A DNA stretch of 64,000 nucleotides from Lachnospiraceae bacterium (GCA_017396555.1 JAFQLS010000022.1:1-64000), one strand, 5' to 3'; counted from the first letter of the stretch, positions 1-8,150 are shown. The notes: generated by a model from the letters alone, not told the origin. Program-made: numbers and translations.

Positions 1-216
1 AAATAAATACTCTTTAAGTATTTGTTTTGCCATCTTTCCAACACTCGAACCCACATAGCTATCATCACAGTTTCCAATCTGTACTATAACTTCATAGAAA
101 AGTTTCTCCTGCTTACTTCTTTTAATCTTTTCATAGTAGCTTTTAATCTTCCTGTCTTTTCGTTTTTGCTTGGAATTGTACTCATTTAAAGCTTCACCAA
201 ATAAATGATGATAACA
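1..216 (-). pseudogene. 5'-truncated MobV-like plasmid recombination enzyme fragment
   Basis: The minus strand reads in one open frame from about 216 to the window edge and includes the stretches FGEALNEYNSKQKRKDR and FYEVIVQIGNCDDSYVG. These resemble Mob/Pre (MobV) relaxases of plasmids and integrative elements, which I recognise from the conserved FGxAxxEYNxKQxRxDR and EVIxQIG pattern. An in-frame TGA lies at 217-219 and no start codon or ribosome binding site follows it, so the N-terminal relaxase half is missing. The C-terminus lies beyond position 1. Likely a relic of a mobile element; family assignment is from memory of motifs, not a search. Confidence 0.6.
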
Positions 217-278
217 TCAACATTAATATTAAGTAATTTACAAAATTATTGTCATTCTATTGTCACACCAAAAAACAA

Positions 279-316
279 GAGCCAAGAAACGCCGTAAATT
301 CGGCATTTCTTGGCTC
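279..316 (-). terminator. Long hairpin, likely terminator
   Basis: A 16-bp inverted repeat (279-294 with 301-316, one mismatch) has a 6-nt loop. On the minus strand it is followed by a T-rich run (TTGTTTTTT). It lies downstream of the spoIIIA operon end and of another strong hairpin, so it may be a second terminator or belong to the adjoining mobile remnant. Confidence 0.55.
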
Positions 317-333
317 ACCTTATATTTCTATAA

Positions 334-372
334 CCCGAGCGCGCTCTCGCGACAATGTCGCTCGTACGCGGG
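334..372. repeat. GC-rich palindromic island
   Basis: This short stretch is nearly all G and C in a very AT-rich region. It folds around GCGAC-aat-GTCGC, with outer arms CCCG and CGGG. It codes for nothing visible and lies between two hairpins. It could be an extragenic palindromic repeat; whether it recurs in the genome cannot be seen here. Confidence 0.4.
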
Positions 373-384
373 CTAGCGCCCAAT

Positions 385-446
385 AAATAGGCAAAAAAAT
401 ACAAGGAAGAATGCAAGCACTCTTCCTCGTATTTTTTTACCTATTT
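385..446 (-). terminator. Terminator of the spoIIIA operon
   Basis: Two 26-nt arms (385-410 and 421-446) pair with only two mismatches around a 10-nt loop. The stem contains A7/T7 tracts. It sits 24 bp after the stop codon of spoIIIAH and is the natural end of the operon. The symmetry would let it act on either strand. Confidence 0.75.
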
Positions 447-469
447 GCTCGGCTTATAGCCAGTCGCGA

Positions 470-1039
470 TTATTCACCCTCAACCGGAGTTATCACTATT
501 TTATCTGCGCTGTATTCCGTAACCCTCTTAATTACATCCTCTATTTGAGCCCTGTCAGCATCTTCAATATTAGTCATATCCATAATTACATCTATAGAAT
601 CCTCTGATACATTTACAACGACATTTTCATAACCCTTCGCACTTAGGAGAGATTCTGCTTCAGCTTCCATGTCTGCTAAATCTGTCAGCAATACCATTTT
701 GTCTACCGCCTCCTGCTTCTGATCTTCCGAAAGCGATTCGTTATTTACTATTTCAAGCAATGACTCCTTGCTTCTGGCTCTGTTTTGTTCTCTCGTAAGC
801 TTGGCATTTGATATGTACGAAGATACTCCTACATTGGTATATACCGCCTCGCCCGGCTCCGCAGTTTCTGTCTCTTCTTCATTTTCGGTCTTTTTACTAG
901 TTTCAATGTTATTCATAGCTGTGTCTGTCTTTTTGTTATTTTTAATATTCTCATCTGCAAAGTTAAGATAGCCTGCTGCCGCAATCATAATTGCAAGCGA
1001 AGTAATAATTATCTGATTCTTTTTCATCATTTTTTTCAT
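470..1039 (-). CDS. spoIIIAH: Stage III sporulation protein AH
   Basis: SpoIIIAH is the mother-cell partner of forespore SpoIIQ in the channel that links the two compartments during sporulation. The protein of about 189 residues has one N-terminal membrane segment (about residues 8-25), an acidic linker, and a C-terminal domain of the YscJ/FliF ring-building fold type. It is the last of eight collinear spoIIIA genes and ends before a strong hairpin terminator. I chose the ATG at 1039, with AAAGGGG upstream, over a TTG two codons earlier. Order and neighbours make the call secure although the sequence itself is divergent. Confidence 0.92.
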   Translation of the reverse strand: MKKMMKKNQIIITSLAIMIAAAGYLNFADENIKNNKKTDTAMNNIETSKKTENEEETETAEPGEAVYTNVGVSSYISNAKLTREQNRARSKESLLEIVNNESLSEDQKQEAVDKMVLLTDLADMEAEAESLLSAKGYENVVVNVSEDSIDVIMDMTNIEDADRAQIEDVIKRVTEYSADKIVITPVEGE

Positions 1040-1053
1040 AATCAAAAACCCCT

Positions 1054-1605
1054 TTACTGTTCTACTACTGATATTTTATGTGATTCAATTTCAAATAATG
1101 CCATAATTACATTAGTTATTTTATATGCAATTTCTCCATCCTTTTTTCCCTTGTAAATAACTGCAATTCCTTCTATTTGTGGCTCCATCTCCTTAACTAC
1201 ATAAGGAGACATATTACCATCAGAGTCTTCAACAATAACCGATGAGTCCGAGTACACATATCGTTCCTCTTCCTTGGACTTTTCCTGTTCGTAGGGATTA
1301 TCCTTTAATACAATTTTTTCAGAAGAAGCCTTAAGTGTTATCATTACCTCAGCAGACTCCACTCCATCTATTTTTTCTATAATATTTGTTAGACGTTCCT
1401 CATTAGTTTTGCAAAAATCATCTGTCACAGTTTGACTTATTATACTAGTTTCCTCCCTTTTATCAGAATTTGATGAGTTTTTAGACGGAAATGATAATAC
1501 AACAAGTGCAATTCCACATACTCCAATTAAAATTAATTTGTCAGTTCCTATCTCCTTCAAGGTTATTTTCTTCTTCTCTGCCAAGTTCTTCAAGCTTCCT
1601 TTCAA
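1054..1605 (-). CDS. spoIIIAG: Stage III sporulation protein AG
   Basis: SpoIIIAG forms the large ring of the mother-cell side of the SpoIIIA-SpoIIQ channel. The protein has a short cytoplasmic N-terminus, a membrane segment (about residues 24-42), and an extracytoplasmic domain ending in a FliF/YscJ-like ring-building motif region. The reading frame overlaps the end of spoIIIAF by about 65 bp. No ATG is available near the start: several in-frame TTG codons precede the membrane segment, so the exact start is uncertain and translation is probably coupled to spoIIIAF. Confidence 0.9.
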   Translation of the reverse strand: MKGSLKNLAEKKKITLKEIGTDKLILIGVCGIALVVLSFPSKNSSNSDKREETSIISQTVTDDFCKTNEERLTNIIEKIDGVESAEVMITLKASSEKIVLKDNPYEQEKSKEEERYVYSDSSVIVEDSDGNMSPYVVKEMEPQIEGIAVIYKGKKDGEIAYKITNVIMALFEIESHKISVVEQ

Positions 1606-1825
1606 TACTTTCTAATTCATTATTATTTTCTATATCAAGTGTATAATTACCAAGCTTTGCCGAATCCATTTTGAGATATGGCAATATTGGTGCAATCAAT
1701 ATAATAATCAATATTAAACCTGTAAATAATCTTACATATTTCTTGTAACTGTTGTTAGGCAGAAGATTATTAATTACTGCCGTCAAAATTAAAAACACCA
1801 GAATTTCTTTAATATATACTTCCAC
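1541..1825 (-). CDS. spoIIIAF: Stage III sporulation protein AF (short form)
   Basis: The N-terminus has two membrane helices (about residues 5-25 and 33-52), as in SpoIIIAF. At 94 residues it is much shorter than the roughly 200 residues known from Bacillus, so the soluble C-terminal domain is largely absent and the tail is Glu/Asn-rich. It lies between spoIIIAE and spoIIIAG and overlaps the latter. The assignment rests on gene order plus the two-helix N-terminus. A ribosome binding site (AGGAGG) precedes the ATG. Confidence 0.85.
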   Translation of the reverse strand: MEVYIKEILVFLILTAVINNLLPNNSYKKYVRLFTGLILIIILIAPILPYLKMDSAKLGNYTLDIENNNELESIERKLEELGREEENNLEGDRN

Positions 1826-1836
1826 ATAGAGCCTCC

Positions 1837-2961
1837 TTAAATTATTTTATTAGTCATTACACAGATAATAACTATAGATAACATAAATATCATCGCAGTT
1901 GTAAGCATTATCTGCATTAGCATTTCTGCACCCTCATATACACCGGTAATAGACCTTACTATCTTTTTGTCAGATACCGGCTGTATTATAGCTGCCGTAA
2001 ATCTGTAACAGATTGAAAATACAAACATCTTAATAATAGGCACCATAACTATACACACAATAATAACTATTCCTGCAACACCAATTGCATTCTTAATCAA
2101 AACACCCGAACCAAGCAAAATTTCAGATATCGTTTTAGCCCCACTTCCTACTCCGGGCAAAAATGTCAAGACCTTATACAGTCCCTTTCCCTTTGCCATA
2201 TCAGCCATAGGCATTACCATGCTCTGAACAACATTAACTCCAACTACCACTCCCATCATCAACTTGGTTGACCATCTTATAAAGGTTTTAATTAAATCCA
2301 TTGTCTTAGACATCATATCTTCATTTAAAATATTATTAAGCAAACTGATTACAACATAAAGCTTAATTGCAGGTACAACCATTTTAAGAAAAACATATTC
2401 AACTCCCATCATAACAACCAGCATTATTTCATAAAAACCGGTGCCTGTCCCAATTCCAACCGATGTTCCAATAGCTAACACATAAGACGGTAAAATCACT
2501 TCCATATATTTAAGCAAAATAATTATCATTTCCTCAGCAACAGAACAAACCACCATAAAGCTTGCAATCAGAATAGTCATAATCACCGTATATGTAACAA
2601 AAAAGCCTGTATCTGTTATCTGCTTAGTGTTAAATGCCTCCGAAAAACATGTGAAAAATGCAGATATTATAGCTAGTACAATTATTTTAGTCAGTGCATT
2701 CCTATTATAAATCAGCTCTGCAAATACATTATCAGCCACCATTCCAAACATATCTTTAAATACATTTTTTGATGACCCCGACATTATTTCTTCAAGCATA
2801 TTCTTAAAATCAATATCTTTATACTCAAGCTCATCATTTATAAATTCCTGAATATCATCTATTTCATATACACTTAAATCATTATTTTCCTCTGCATATA
2901 CGATTTTTCCGTACCAACACATGGCAAACAGTATACACAGCGCAAATACTATCTTTTTCAT
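1837..2961 (-). CDS. spoIIIAE: Stage III sporulation protein AE
   Basis: SpoIIIAE is the large polytopic membrane protein of the SpoIIIA transport complex. This 374-residue protein has an N-terminal signal-like segment, an extracytoplasmic acidic stretch of about 65 residues, and then some seven or eight hydrophobic helices with Gly-rich turns (for example LPGVGSGAKTISEILLGSG near residues 268-286). Length and topology match the family. It sits in the conserved order between spoIIIAD and spoIIIAF with about 11-bp gaps. Confidence 0.93.
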   Translation of the reverse strand: MKKIVFALCILFAMCWYGKIVYAEENNDLSVYEIDDIQEFINDELEYKDIDFKNMLEEIMSGSSKNVFKDMFGMVADNVFAELIYNRNALTKIIVLAIISAFFTCFSEAFNTKQITDTGFFVTYTVIMTILIASFMVVCSVAEEMIIILLKYMEVILPSYVLAIGTSVGIGTGTGFYEIMLVVMMGVEYVFLKMVVPAIKLYVVISLLNNILNEDMMSKTMDLIKTFIRWSTKLMMGVVVGVNVVQSMVMPMADMAKGKGLYKVLTFLPGVGSGAKTISEILLGSGVLIKNAIGVAGIVIIVCIVMVPIIKMFVFSICYRFTAAIIQPVSDKKIVRSITGVYEGAEMLMQIMLTTAMIFMLSIVIICVMTNKII

Positions 2962-2972
2962 CCACCTATCTC

Positions 2973-3356
2973 CTATAACAATGCATCAATAGTATCTATA
3001 AGATTAGTAAATACAGGCATACTTACAGCCAAAATTGATATTTTTCCAAAAACCTGTATCTGTGTTGCAATTGCACTATGTCCTGTATCCTTGCAAATAT
3101 CTGCTGCAAATTCTGATAAATAAGTTATTCCTATCATCTTTAACAAAATCAATACATATTTATTGTCAAGATTAAGATATTCATTAATTATCTCAAGATA
3201 TTCAACTATATACGAAAGTCTGCCTACTATACTTATTATCATCAAAATACATATAGCTATCGAAATCAACGCACTGTACTCCGGTTTTACATTTTTAATA
3301 CATATAGCAAGCAATGCACCGACCACTCCAATAATGCATATACTAAATACTCCCAT
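2973..3356 (-). CDS. spoIIIAD: Stage III sporulation protein AD
   Basis: This small hydrophobic protein of 127 residues has four predicted membrane helices, the usual form of SpoIIIAD. Related by family to SpoIIIAC, it probably helps form the membrane core of the SpoIIIA channel complex. The stop codon lies 11 bp before spoIIIAE. The conserved segment around EFAADICKDTGHSAIATQIQ is typical of the AC/AD family. Confidence 0.92.
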   Translation of the reverse strand: MGVFSICIIGVVGALLAICIKNVKPEYSALISIAICILMIISIVGRLSYIVEYLEIINEYLNLDNKYVLILLKMIGITYLSEFAADICKDTGHSAIATQIQVFGKISILAVSMPVFTNLIDTIDALL

Positions 3357-3367
3357 TTGACCACCGC

Positions 3368-3562
3368 CTATAATGAGAACAATTTTTTAATTGTTTCAAA
3401 TAGCTCATAAATATAGGGAACAATCCAGTAAAGCACCAGCAAAAGCCCAGCAAGACTTGTCAAAAATGCGTGTTCCTCTCTTCCGCTATGTTTAAGCACC
3501 TGACTTATAACAGATACAAGTATACCCACTGCTGCAATTTTAAATATAAGATTTACGTCCAT
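3368..3562 (-). CDS. spoIIIAC: Stage III sporulation protein AC
   Basis: A 64-residue protein with two membrane helices, the expected size of SpoIIIAC. The segment ISQVLKHSGREEHA between the helices is characteristic of the family. It is flanked by spoIIIAB and spoIIIAD with gaps of about 10 bp, consistent with one transcript. Confidence 0.93.
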   Translation of the reverse strand: MDVNLIFKIAAVGILVSVISQVLKHSGREEHAFLTSLAGLLLVLYWIVPYIYELFETIKKLFSL

Positions 3563-3571
3563 AATTAACTC

Positions 3572-4093
3572 CTACACAATTAATATTACTATGACAAATC
3601 CTCCTAAAATTCCAAGAGACTTGTACATTTTAGAATTTTCTGTATTTTTCTTCCTTGCGTCACTAATTGTATTTTCAAGTTCTTCTATGTACATATCAAA
3701 TGATTTTAGTTGTATATCCTTATGTGCAGTTCCAAAATCATTTCCAAATTGTATAAGCCTGTCTATATCACTTTTTTTAAATGAATGAGTATTTTTTTCA
3801 AGTTCTGCTACTCCCTGACTCCAAATATCTGCAAATACTTTACCATTATGTTCTGACAATTCTTCAATAACTTTATCTAACATTTTGTTAAATACCTTTG
3901 AACTTCTAGGTTTTATTCTTCTTATTCCTTCTGAAACCGAGGCAACATTATACATAATCTCACCTCGTAACATAATCATAAGTTTTTTCAGTTCTTCCAA
4001 ATCCTCTATTCTATATCTCAAATTATCACTTAGCTTAATACCTAACAGTGTAGTTGATGCGATAATCAAAATTATTCCAACTATCTTAATCAT
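3572..4093 (-). CDS. spoIIIAB: Stage III sporulation protein AB
   Basis: The 173-residue protein has membrane helices at both ends (about residues 4-20 and 155-173) and a helical middle with the conserved region around LKKLMIMLRGEI, typical of SpoIIIAB. It is thought to work with the ATPase SpoIIIAA, by analogy with GspF-like proteins of secretion systems. The start overlaps the end of spoIIIAA by 8 bp, indicating translational coupling. Confidence 0.92.
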   Translation of the reverse strand: MIKIVGIILIIASTTLLGIKLSDNLRYRIEDLEELKKLMIMLRGEIMYNVASVSEGIRRIKPRSSKVFNKMLDKVIEELSEHNGKVFADIWSQGVAELEKNTHSFKKSDIDRLIQFGNDFGTAHKDIQLKSFDMYIEELENTISDARKKNTENSKMYKSLGILGGFVIVILIV

Positions 4094-4958
4094 TCATATT
4101 CACCTCCAGTTCATTTCTATCAAATATCTTATAAATCCTCTCTCCACATACCTTCTGTATCAAAATAAATTTTCTGAAATGTTTTAATGTGTCCTTATTT
4201 ATATCTTCAACCCCACTTCCATGTGCGGTTGCAATCACATTACAGCCACTATTAGTTGCATTTATAATAGCATCTATATCCTCTTTACTTCCTATTTCAT
4301 CTGCAACAACTACTTTTGGACCCATACTTCTAATTAGCATTGTCATACCTATAGATTTTTTACAAAAGCTTAAAACATCCGTACATTTCCCCACATCATT
4401 TTGAGCTATCCCCATATATGCAGCAGCAACCTCTCCTCTTTCATCCACAAGTCCTATATCAATTCCTCTATCAGACAATTGCCTTACAATATCTCTAAGA
4501 AGGGTTGTCTTACCAAGACCGGGAGATGAAATTATTAATGTGTTGTCAATACCATTTTTGTTATATATTTCTTCCATAAGCTTGTCTGCACAGCCCTTTA
4601 CCTGATGAGCAACTCGTATATTTATAGAGGATATGTGTTTCATAGCAACTATAACACCATTTTCACATACCACCTGTCCACACACTCCTATTCTATGCCC
4701 ACCCTCTATGGTAATATAACCATTTTTTATTTCATCGCTGTGTGCATATACCGAATGTTCCACAGCAAGCTCAATCGTACTATGAACATCATCTATTTTA
4801 GCTATATAGTCAGATAATAAATGCTTGTCTCTACATTTAATAACAATTGGTTTGTTAGCCCTTATTCGTATTTCTTCTATATGCTCGTAACTAATTCTAT
4901 CAAGCATATTACTTATTACATTTTTCAAATGTATTGGAAAAATAAAAAGTAGCACCAT
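4086..4958 (-). CDS. spoIIIAA: Stage III sporulation protein AA (ATPase)
   Basis: SpoIIIAA is the cytoplasmic secretion-type ATPase that energises the SpoIIIA channel in the mother cell. A Walker A motif (SPGLGKTT, about residues 145-152), a DERGE segment and a Walker B-like VVVADEIG segment are present, and the length of 290 residues is normal. The ATG at 4958 has AGGAGG seven bases upstream and is preferred to the adjacent TTG. Only about 43 bp separate it from the reverse transcriptase gene upstream, so its promoter must lie in that gap or inside the RT gene. A CATATAGT box at about 4979-4986 could be a sigma-E -10 element, but the match is weak. Confidence 0.95.
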   Translation of the reverse strand: MVLLFIFPIHLKNVISNMLDRISYEHIEEIRIRANKPIVIKCRDKHLLSDYIAKIDDVHSTIELAVEHSVYAHSDEIKNGYITIEGGHRIGVCGQVVCENGVIVAMKHISSINIRVAHQVKGCADKLMEEIYNKNGIDNTLIISSPGLGKTTLLRDIVRQLSDRGIDIGLVDERGEVAAAYMGIAQNDVGKCTDVLSFCKKSIGMTMLIRSMGPKVVVADEIGSKEDIDAIINATNSGCNVIATAHGSGVEDINKDTLKHFRKFILIQKVCGERIYKIFDRNELEVNMND

Positions 4959-5001
4959 CAAGATTCCTCCTATGGTACTACTATATGAAAATTAATTTTT
5001 A

Positions 5002-6219
5002 TTAGAACTTGTTTTTAAATTTATAATATTCGTTTACAAGACTTCGATATCCCCACTCCTTCATCTGCGAATAGCTTATCCTGTAATTCCCCTTATAATG
5101 TCGTCCTGTGATAATATACCTAATATATTGTTGCATATATTCATCTATTTCCTTTAACGACTTATCCGTAGTTATATTTGGAAAAAACCATCTGCACCAG
5201 GTAAAATCATCCATATCCAGTTCTTTATCCCTACCACCAAAAAACTTAGAATTCATAGCATTTATAAAACCTTTTGCAGCCTTGTCCGGTGTAAGTTCCT
5301 TACTTCTTTGCCAACGTCTTAGAGCATCTGATTTTCGCTTTATTTTTGCCTTAAGCTTTCTCTTAGTATTATCTGATATATCTATCACACCATGATTATA
5401 CGAAAATCCAAGAAATTCAAAAACTTCTCCCGGCTCAGTGTAAGTAACCTTATCTTCATTGATAACAAGCTTATATTCTGCTATTTTATCTAAAAACACT
5501 TTAATTAGTTCATTCAATTCTTCTTTTGTATCAGCAAATATCAACACATCATCTGAATATCTAAAATAATCTATTCCCTTACTCTCAAAATATTTATCAA
5601 TATCACTAAGATAAACATTTGCAAAAAATGGTGAACACGGAGTTCCTGCCATCGCTCCCTGCTTTTCTTCTATACATTTTTTTCCAAAATACACTTTATT
5701 TTCCTTAAGCATACATTCAAACAGCTTAAATAATAACGCATCCTGTTCAGCTATAAAACACATCTTTTCAAGCAATATATCCACATCTATTGAATTAAAA
5801 TAATTGCTAATATCAGCTTTGTAGCAGTATTTATTCGCAAAACTTTTGTTTCCTCTAAATCTTCTTATAGCATCTTTAGCACCATATCCTCTTCTAAATG
5901 CATAGCAATTCCTGCTAAATTTCTCATCAAATTCATATAGATTATATGCTATAAATTTAAGAATAATATTATCCTCTTTCTTAAAGGAATACACCACTCT
6001 TTTTTTCTTAGTTCCTTCCTTGTTAACTATCAATTTACTTGGATAATCTGTCGGAAACTGTTCTTCTATAATACATTTATAATAATCAGCATATCGGGTT
6101 TCATCAATGAAGCTTCTTATTTCCTTTTCCTCTTCTTTTGTAAAGCTGTGATTGTTAATTCTGTAATCAAAAAATTTTTCCCATGCTTCCTTGCAATTTA
6201 TCTTATCTATAATCAGCAT
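5002..6219 (-). CDS. Stand-alone reverse transcriptase (retron/DRT-like)
   Basis: The 405-residue protein has a full reverse transcriptase palm: motif A with D136 in KADISNYFNSID, motif B QGAMAGTPCSPFFANVYL (about 187-204), motif C YSDD (221-224), and motif D/E with FLGF at 269-272. A C-terminal domain of about 120 residues (thumb plus extension, ending GYRSLVNEYYKF) is rich in Trp, Tyr and Lys. It lacks the maturase and HNH parts of group II intron proteins. A structured element with long inverted repeats lies immediately upstream on the same strand, as in retrons and some defence RTs. The usual retron VTG motif is not seen, so the subgroup is unresolved; one of the unclassified (UG) defence-associated groups is possible. 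RBS GGAAGTGAG precedes the ATG. Confidence 0.85.
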   Translation of the reverse strand: MLIIDKINCKEAWEKFFDYRINNHSFTKEEEKEIRSFIDETRYADYYKCIIEEQFPTDYPSKLIVNKEGTKKKRVVYSFKKEDNIILKFIAYNLYEFDEKFSRNCYAFRRGYGAKDAIRRFRGNKSFANKYCYKADISNYFNSIDVDILLEKMCFIAEQDALLFKLFECMLKENKVYFGKKCIEEKQGAMAGTPCSPFFANVYLSDIDKYFESKGIDYFRYSDDVLIFADTKEELNELIKVFLDKIAEYKLVINEDKVTYTEPGEVFEFLGFSYNHGVIDISDNTKRKLKAKIKRKSDALRRWQRSKELTPDKAAKGFINAMNSKFFGGRDKELDMDDFTWCRWFFPNITTDKSLKEIDEYMQQYIRYIITGRHYKGNYRISYSQMKEWGYRSLVNEYYKFKNKF

Positions 6220-6244
6220 TTATTATCATCTCACTTCCAATAAA

Positions 6245-6388
6245 AAAGAAAGAGAAATCAGCTTTGAAGTGATAAAAGCTGTGCTTTATCACACCAGACT
6301 GAACATCCCTACACTACCTGCAAAGTGATTTTATTCAGGAATGCTTCATCCGCCACAGGCGCAACTAATGTTACATTTCTCTTTCTTT
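6245..6388 (-). ncRNA. Candidate RT-associated structured RNA (retron msr-msd-like)
   Basis: Perfect 14-nt inverted repeats (6245-6258 and 6375-6388) enclose 116 nt directly upstream of the reverse transcriptase start (25 nt gap). Inside, on the minus strand, I see a hairpin with loop TGT (6351-6361), a stem 6299-6303/6334-6338 enclosing hairpin 6312-6327, and a strong 10-bp hairpin with one bulge (6269-6292). This layout resembles the a1/a2 arms and internal stem-loops of retron ncRNAs. All six frames contain stops, so it is not a coding sequence. A TATAAA box lies just before the outer repeat (6387-6392). That it is transcribed and used as RT template is inference. Confidence 0.65.
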
Positions 6389-6418
6389 ATACTAATGGCT
6401 TACGCCTATGAAATTGTC

Positions 6419-6871
6419 TTACATATTTTCCCTAAGACGAGCTGTTATGTATGAAACCTCATTCGGAAGATGTGAAAAGAAGCTTAAACACTTAACCCCA
6501 CTAAATTCCGCCGCCTCTCTGGCAAGTCTGTACCTCTTAAGTCTGTATGCATTTCTATCAACAAATACATTAATCATTATAACAGGTGCACCGTTACGAT
6601 ATATGCCATATGTATATGACGCTGCATCTCTCTCAGCACCCATCTCTGTTGCAGATACATTTTCTCTAAGTTCGCAATCACTAAATTCTGTTGCTACTAC
6701 CTGCTTTATTTTATCATATACATTGGCACTTTTACTAAAGCCGGTCTTCTCCTGCACTGTATTAGAAACCTTGCTTGACACTGTTGATGCTGCATTATCA
6801 ACTGCTTTATCTACAATATCAGATACAAATTTTCTAGCTTCTCTCTTTAATAAACTGTCTAAAAATCCCAT
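6419..6871 (-). CDS. Unknown small protein upstream of the RT locus
   Basis: I do not recognise this 150-residue protein. The first 50 residues look like an amphipathic helix (rich in Lys, Ala, Val, Ser). The C-terminal half is a mixed alpha/beta segment containing PVIMINVFVDRN and LPNEVSYITARL. No signal peptide or membrane helix is evident. The stop codon lies 31 bp before the outer repeat of the RT-associated RNA element and on the same strand, so it could be part of that unit or simply an old neighbour. A GGAG-like site precedes the ATG. Confidence 0.6.
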   Translation of the reverse strand: MGFLDSLLKREARKFVSDIVDKAVDNAASTVSSKVSNTVQEKTGFSKSANVYDKIKQVVATEFSDCELRENVSATEMGAERDAASYTYGIYRNGAPVIMINVFVDRNAYRLKRYRLAREAAEFSGVKCLSFFSHLPNEVSYITARLRENM

Positions 6872-7039
6872 TTAAGTTTCTCCTTTTAACCTTCCATTTT
6901 CTTTTAGGCGTTTGCGAAACGCCACAAGCCGCATTAATACAGCATATTTTCTTGTTGAAAAACAAAAATCTCCTCACGGTTTGTAGTATAATGGAGTTGA
7001 CTAGAAACCATAAATCACGCCCCGAAAGGAGATATATCT

Positions 7040-8150
7040 ATGATACCACAAAAACAACTCACTTTGGCAGATATTTTTGAAGATTGTAAAGAAATTTTTG
7101 ACTCTGACAAACCTCGTTTTCTTACTCTGCTTGAAAATCACATTGACCTTGATGAAATTATTCCGATTTCTTTTTATAACCATTACTATGCATCCACCGG
7201 AAGAAATCGTAAATATCCTTTGACTGCAATGCTTTGGGCTTTGATTATTCAACGACTCTTTTCTATACCAACAAACTCTCCATTGTTAGTTTTTCTTAAA
7301 TATTCAAGACATTTAAGAGATTTCTGCGGATTTACTAAAGTTCCTGATGCTTCAAAAATCACCCGTTTTAAACAAGATTTCTTACAGGACTTACAATCAG
7401 TTTTTGATAATCTTGTAGATCTCACTGAACCAATATGCCAACCGTATTATCAAACAACTTAAAGCTTATGCAAAAGCTAATAACTTTGATGCTTCTTATG
7501 ACCCTTACAAAGCTGCTTATTCTTCTATGCCTACATCTGCAGCTGCTAATCATGAAATTAAACAACAATACATTAATGGGCATTTCTGCTATGCTTATAA
7601 ATTTGGTATTTTAACTAATGGTCTCGGCATCGTTCGTTCCATAGATTTCTATAACAAAGACTATCTTAATTCTCATCCTGAGATAGTCATTGAAAAGAAA
7701 TCAAAATCTCCTGACGAGGATAAATCACTTGCAGATTCAAAAGCACTAATCCCAACCCTTAAAGATTTCAAAGAACGTCATCCACTTATCAATCCAAAGA
7801 TTTTTCTCGGAGATGCAGTTTTTGACACTATTGAAATCTACAAATCCTTATTTGAGGATTTTGAATTTCAAAAAGCTTTTATTCCCTTAAAAGTAAAACT
7901 TCCTACTATGAAATTCGTATGCCCCAAAATGAAATAGGAATACAACAAGGAATATAAATCCAAACGACGAGTATGTCATTGCGACAATCCTTGCACATCC
8001 TCTTCCTGCTGAAGAATGATATATGTCTATCCCGAAAAAACCTGAGAGCATATCCTGATGTGGAACGTGGCTCAAATGAGTAGGATGAAACATATAAAAT
8101 TAGAGTAAATGTTGAAAAATCAATCAACGAAATCACATCAGAAGATTAAA
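7040..8150 (+). pseudogene. Decayed DDE transposase of an insertion sequence
   Basis: The first open part (7040-7462, 140 residues) carries a DUF772-type transposase N-terminus with KYSRHLRDFCGFTKVPDASKI. The frame then shifts near 7435 and continues as YANRIIKQLKAYAK through 7527-7937, which includes the catalytic-type segment FLGDAVFDTIE. Further frameshifts follow 7937; remnants such as VCHCDNPCTSSSC and KIRVNVEKSIN are readable to about 8150. The join at about 7435 appears to have lost the segment that should carry the first catalytic Asp, and the C-terminus is missing, so it is inactive. No clear terminal inverted repeats were found. The start has a good AGGAG site. Confidence 0.8.

Noticed and set aside
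4962..6219. Group II intron-encoded protein
   Set aside because: No maturase or HNH domain, no intron domain V-like hairpin, and only 43 bp between the RT stop and spoIIIAA.
6245..6388. Never-ending ORF of the DRT2 (neo) type in the RT-associated RNA
   Set aside because: I read all six frames of the region between the outer repeats: each has at least one stop codon (for example TAG in the best sense frame, TGA in the best antisense frame), so a stop-free repeat is not encoded.
5002..6900. Diversity-generating retroelement
   Set aside because: No template/variable repeat pair and no Avd-like helical bundle gene or lectin-type target nearby.
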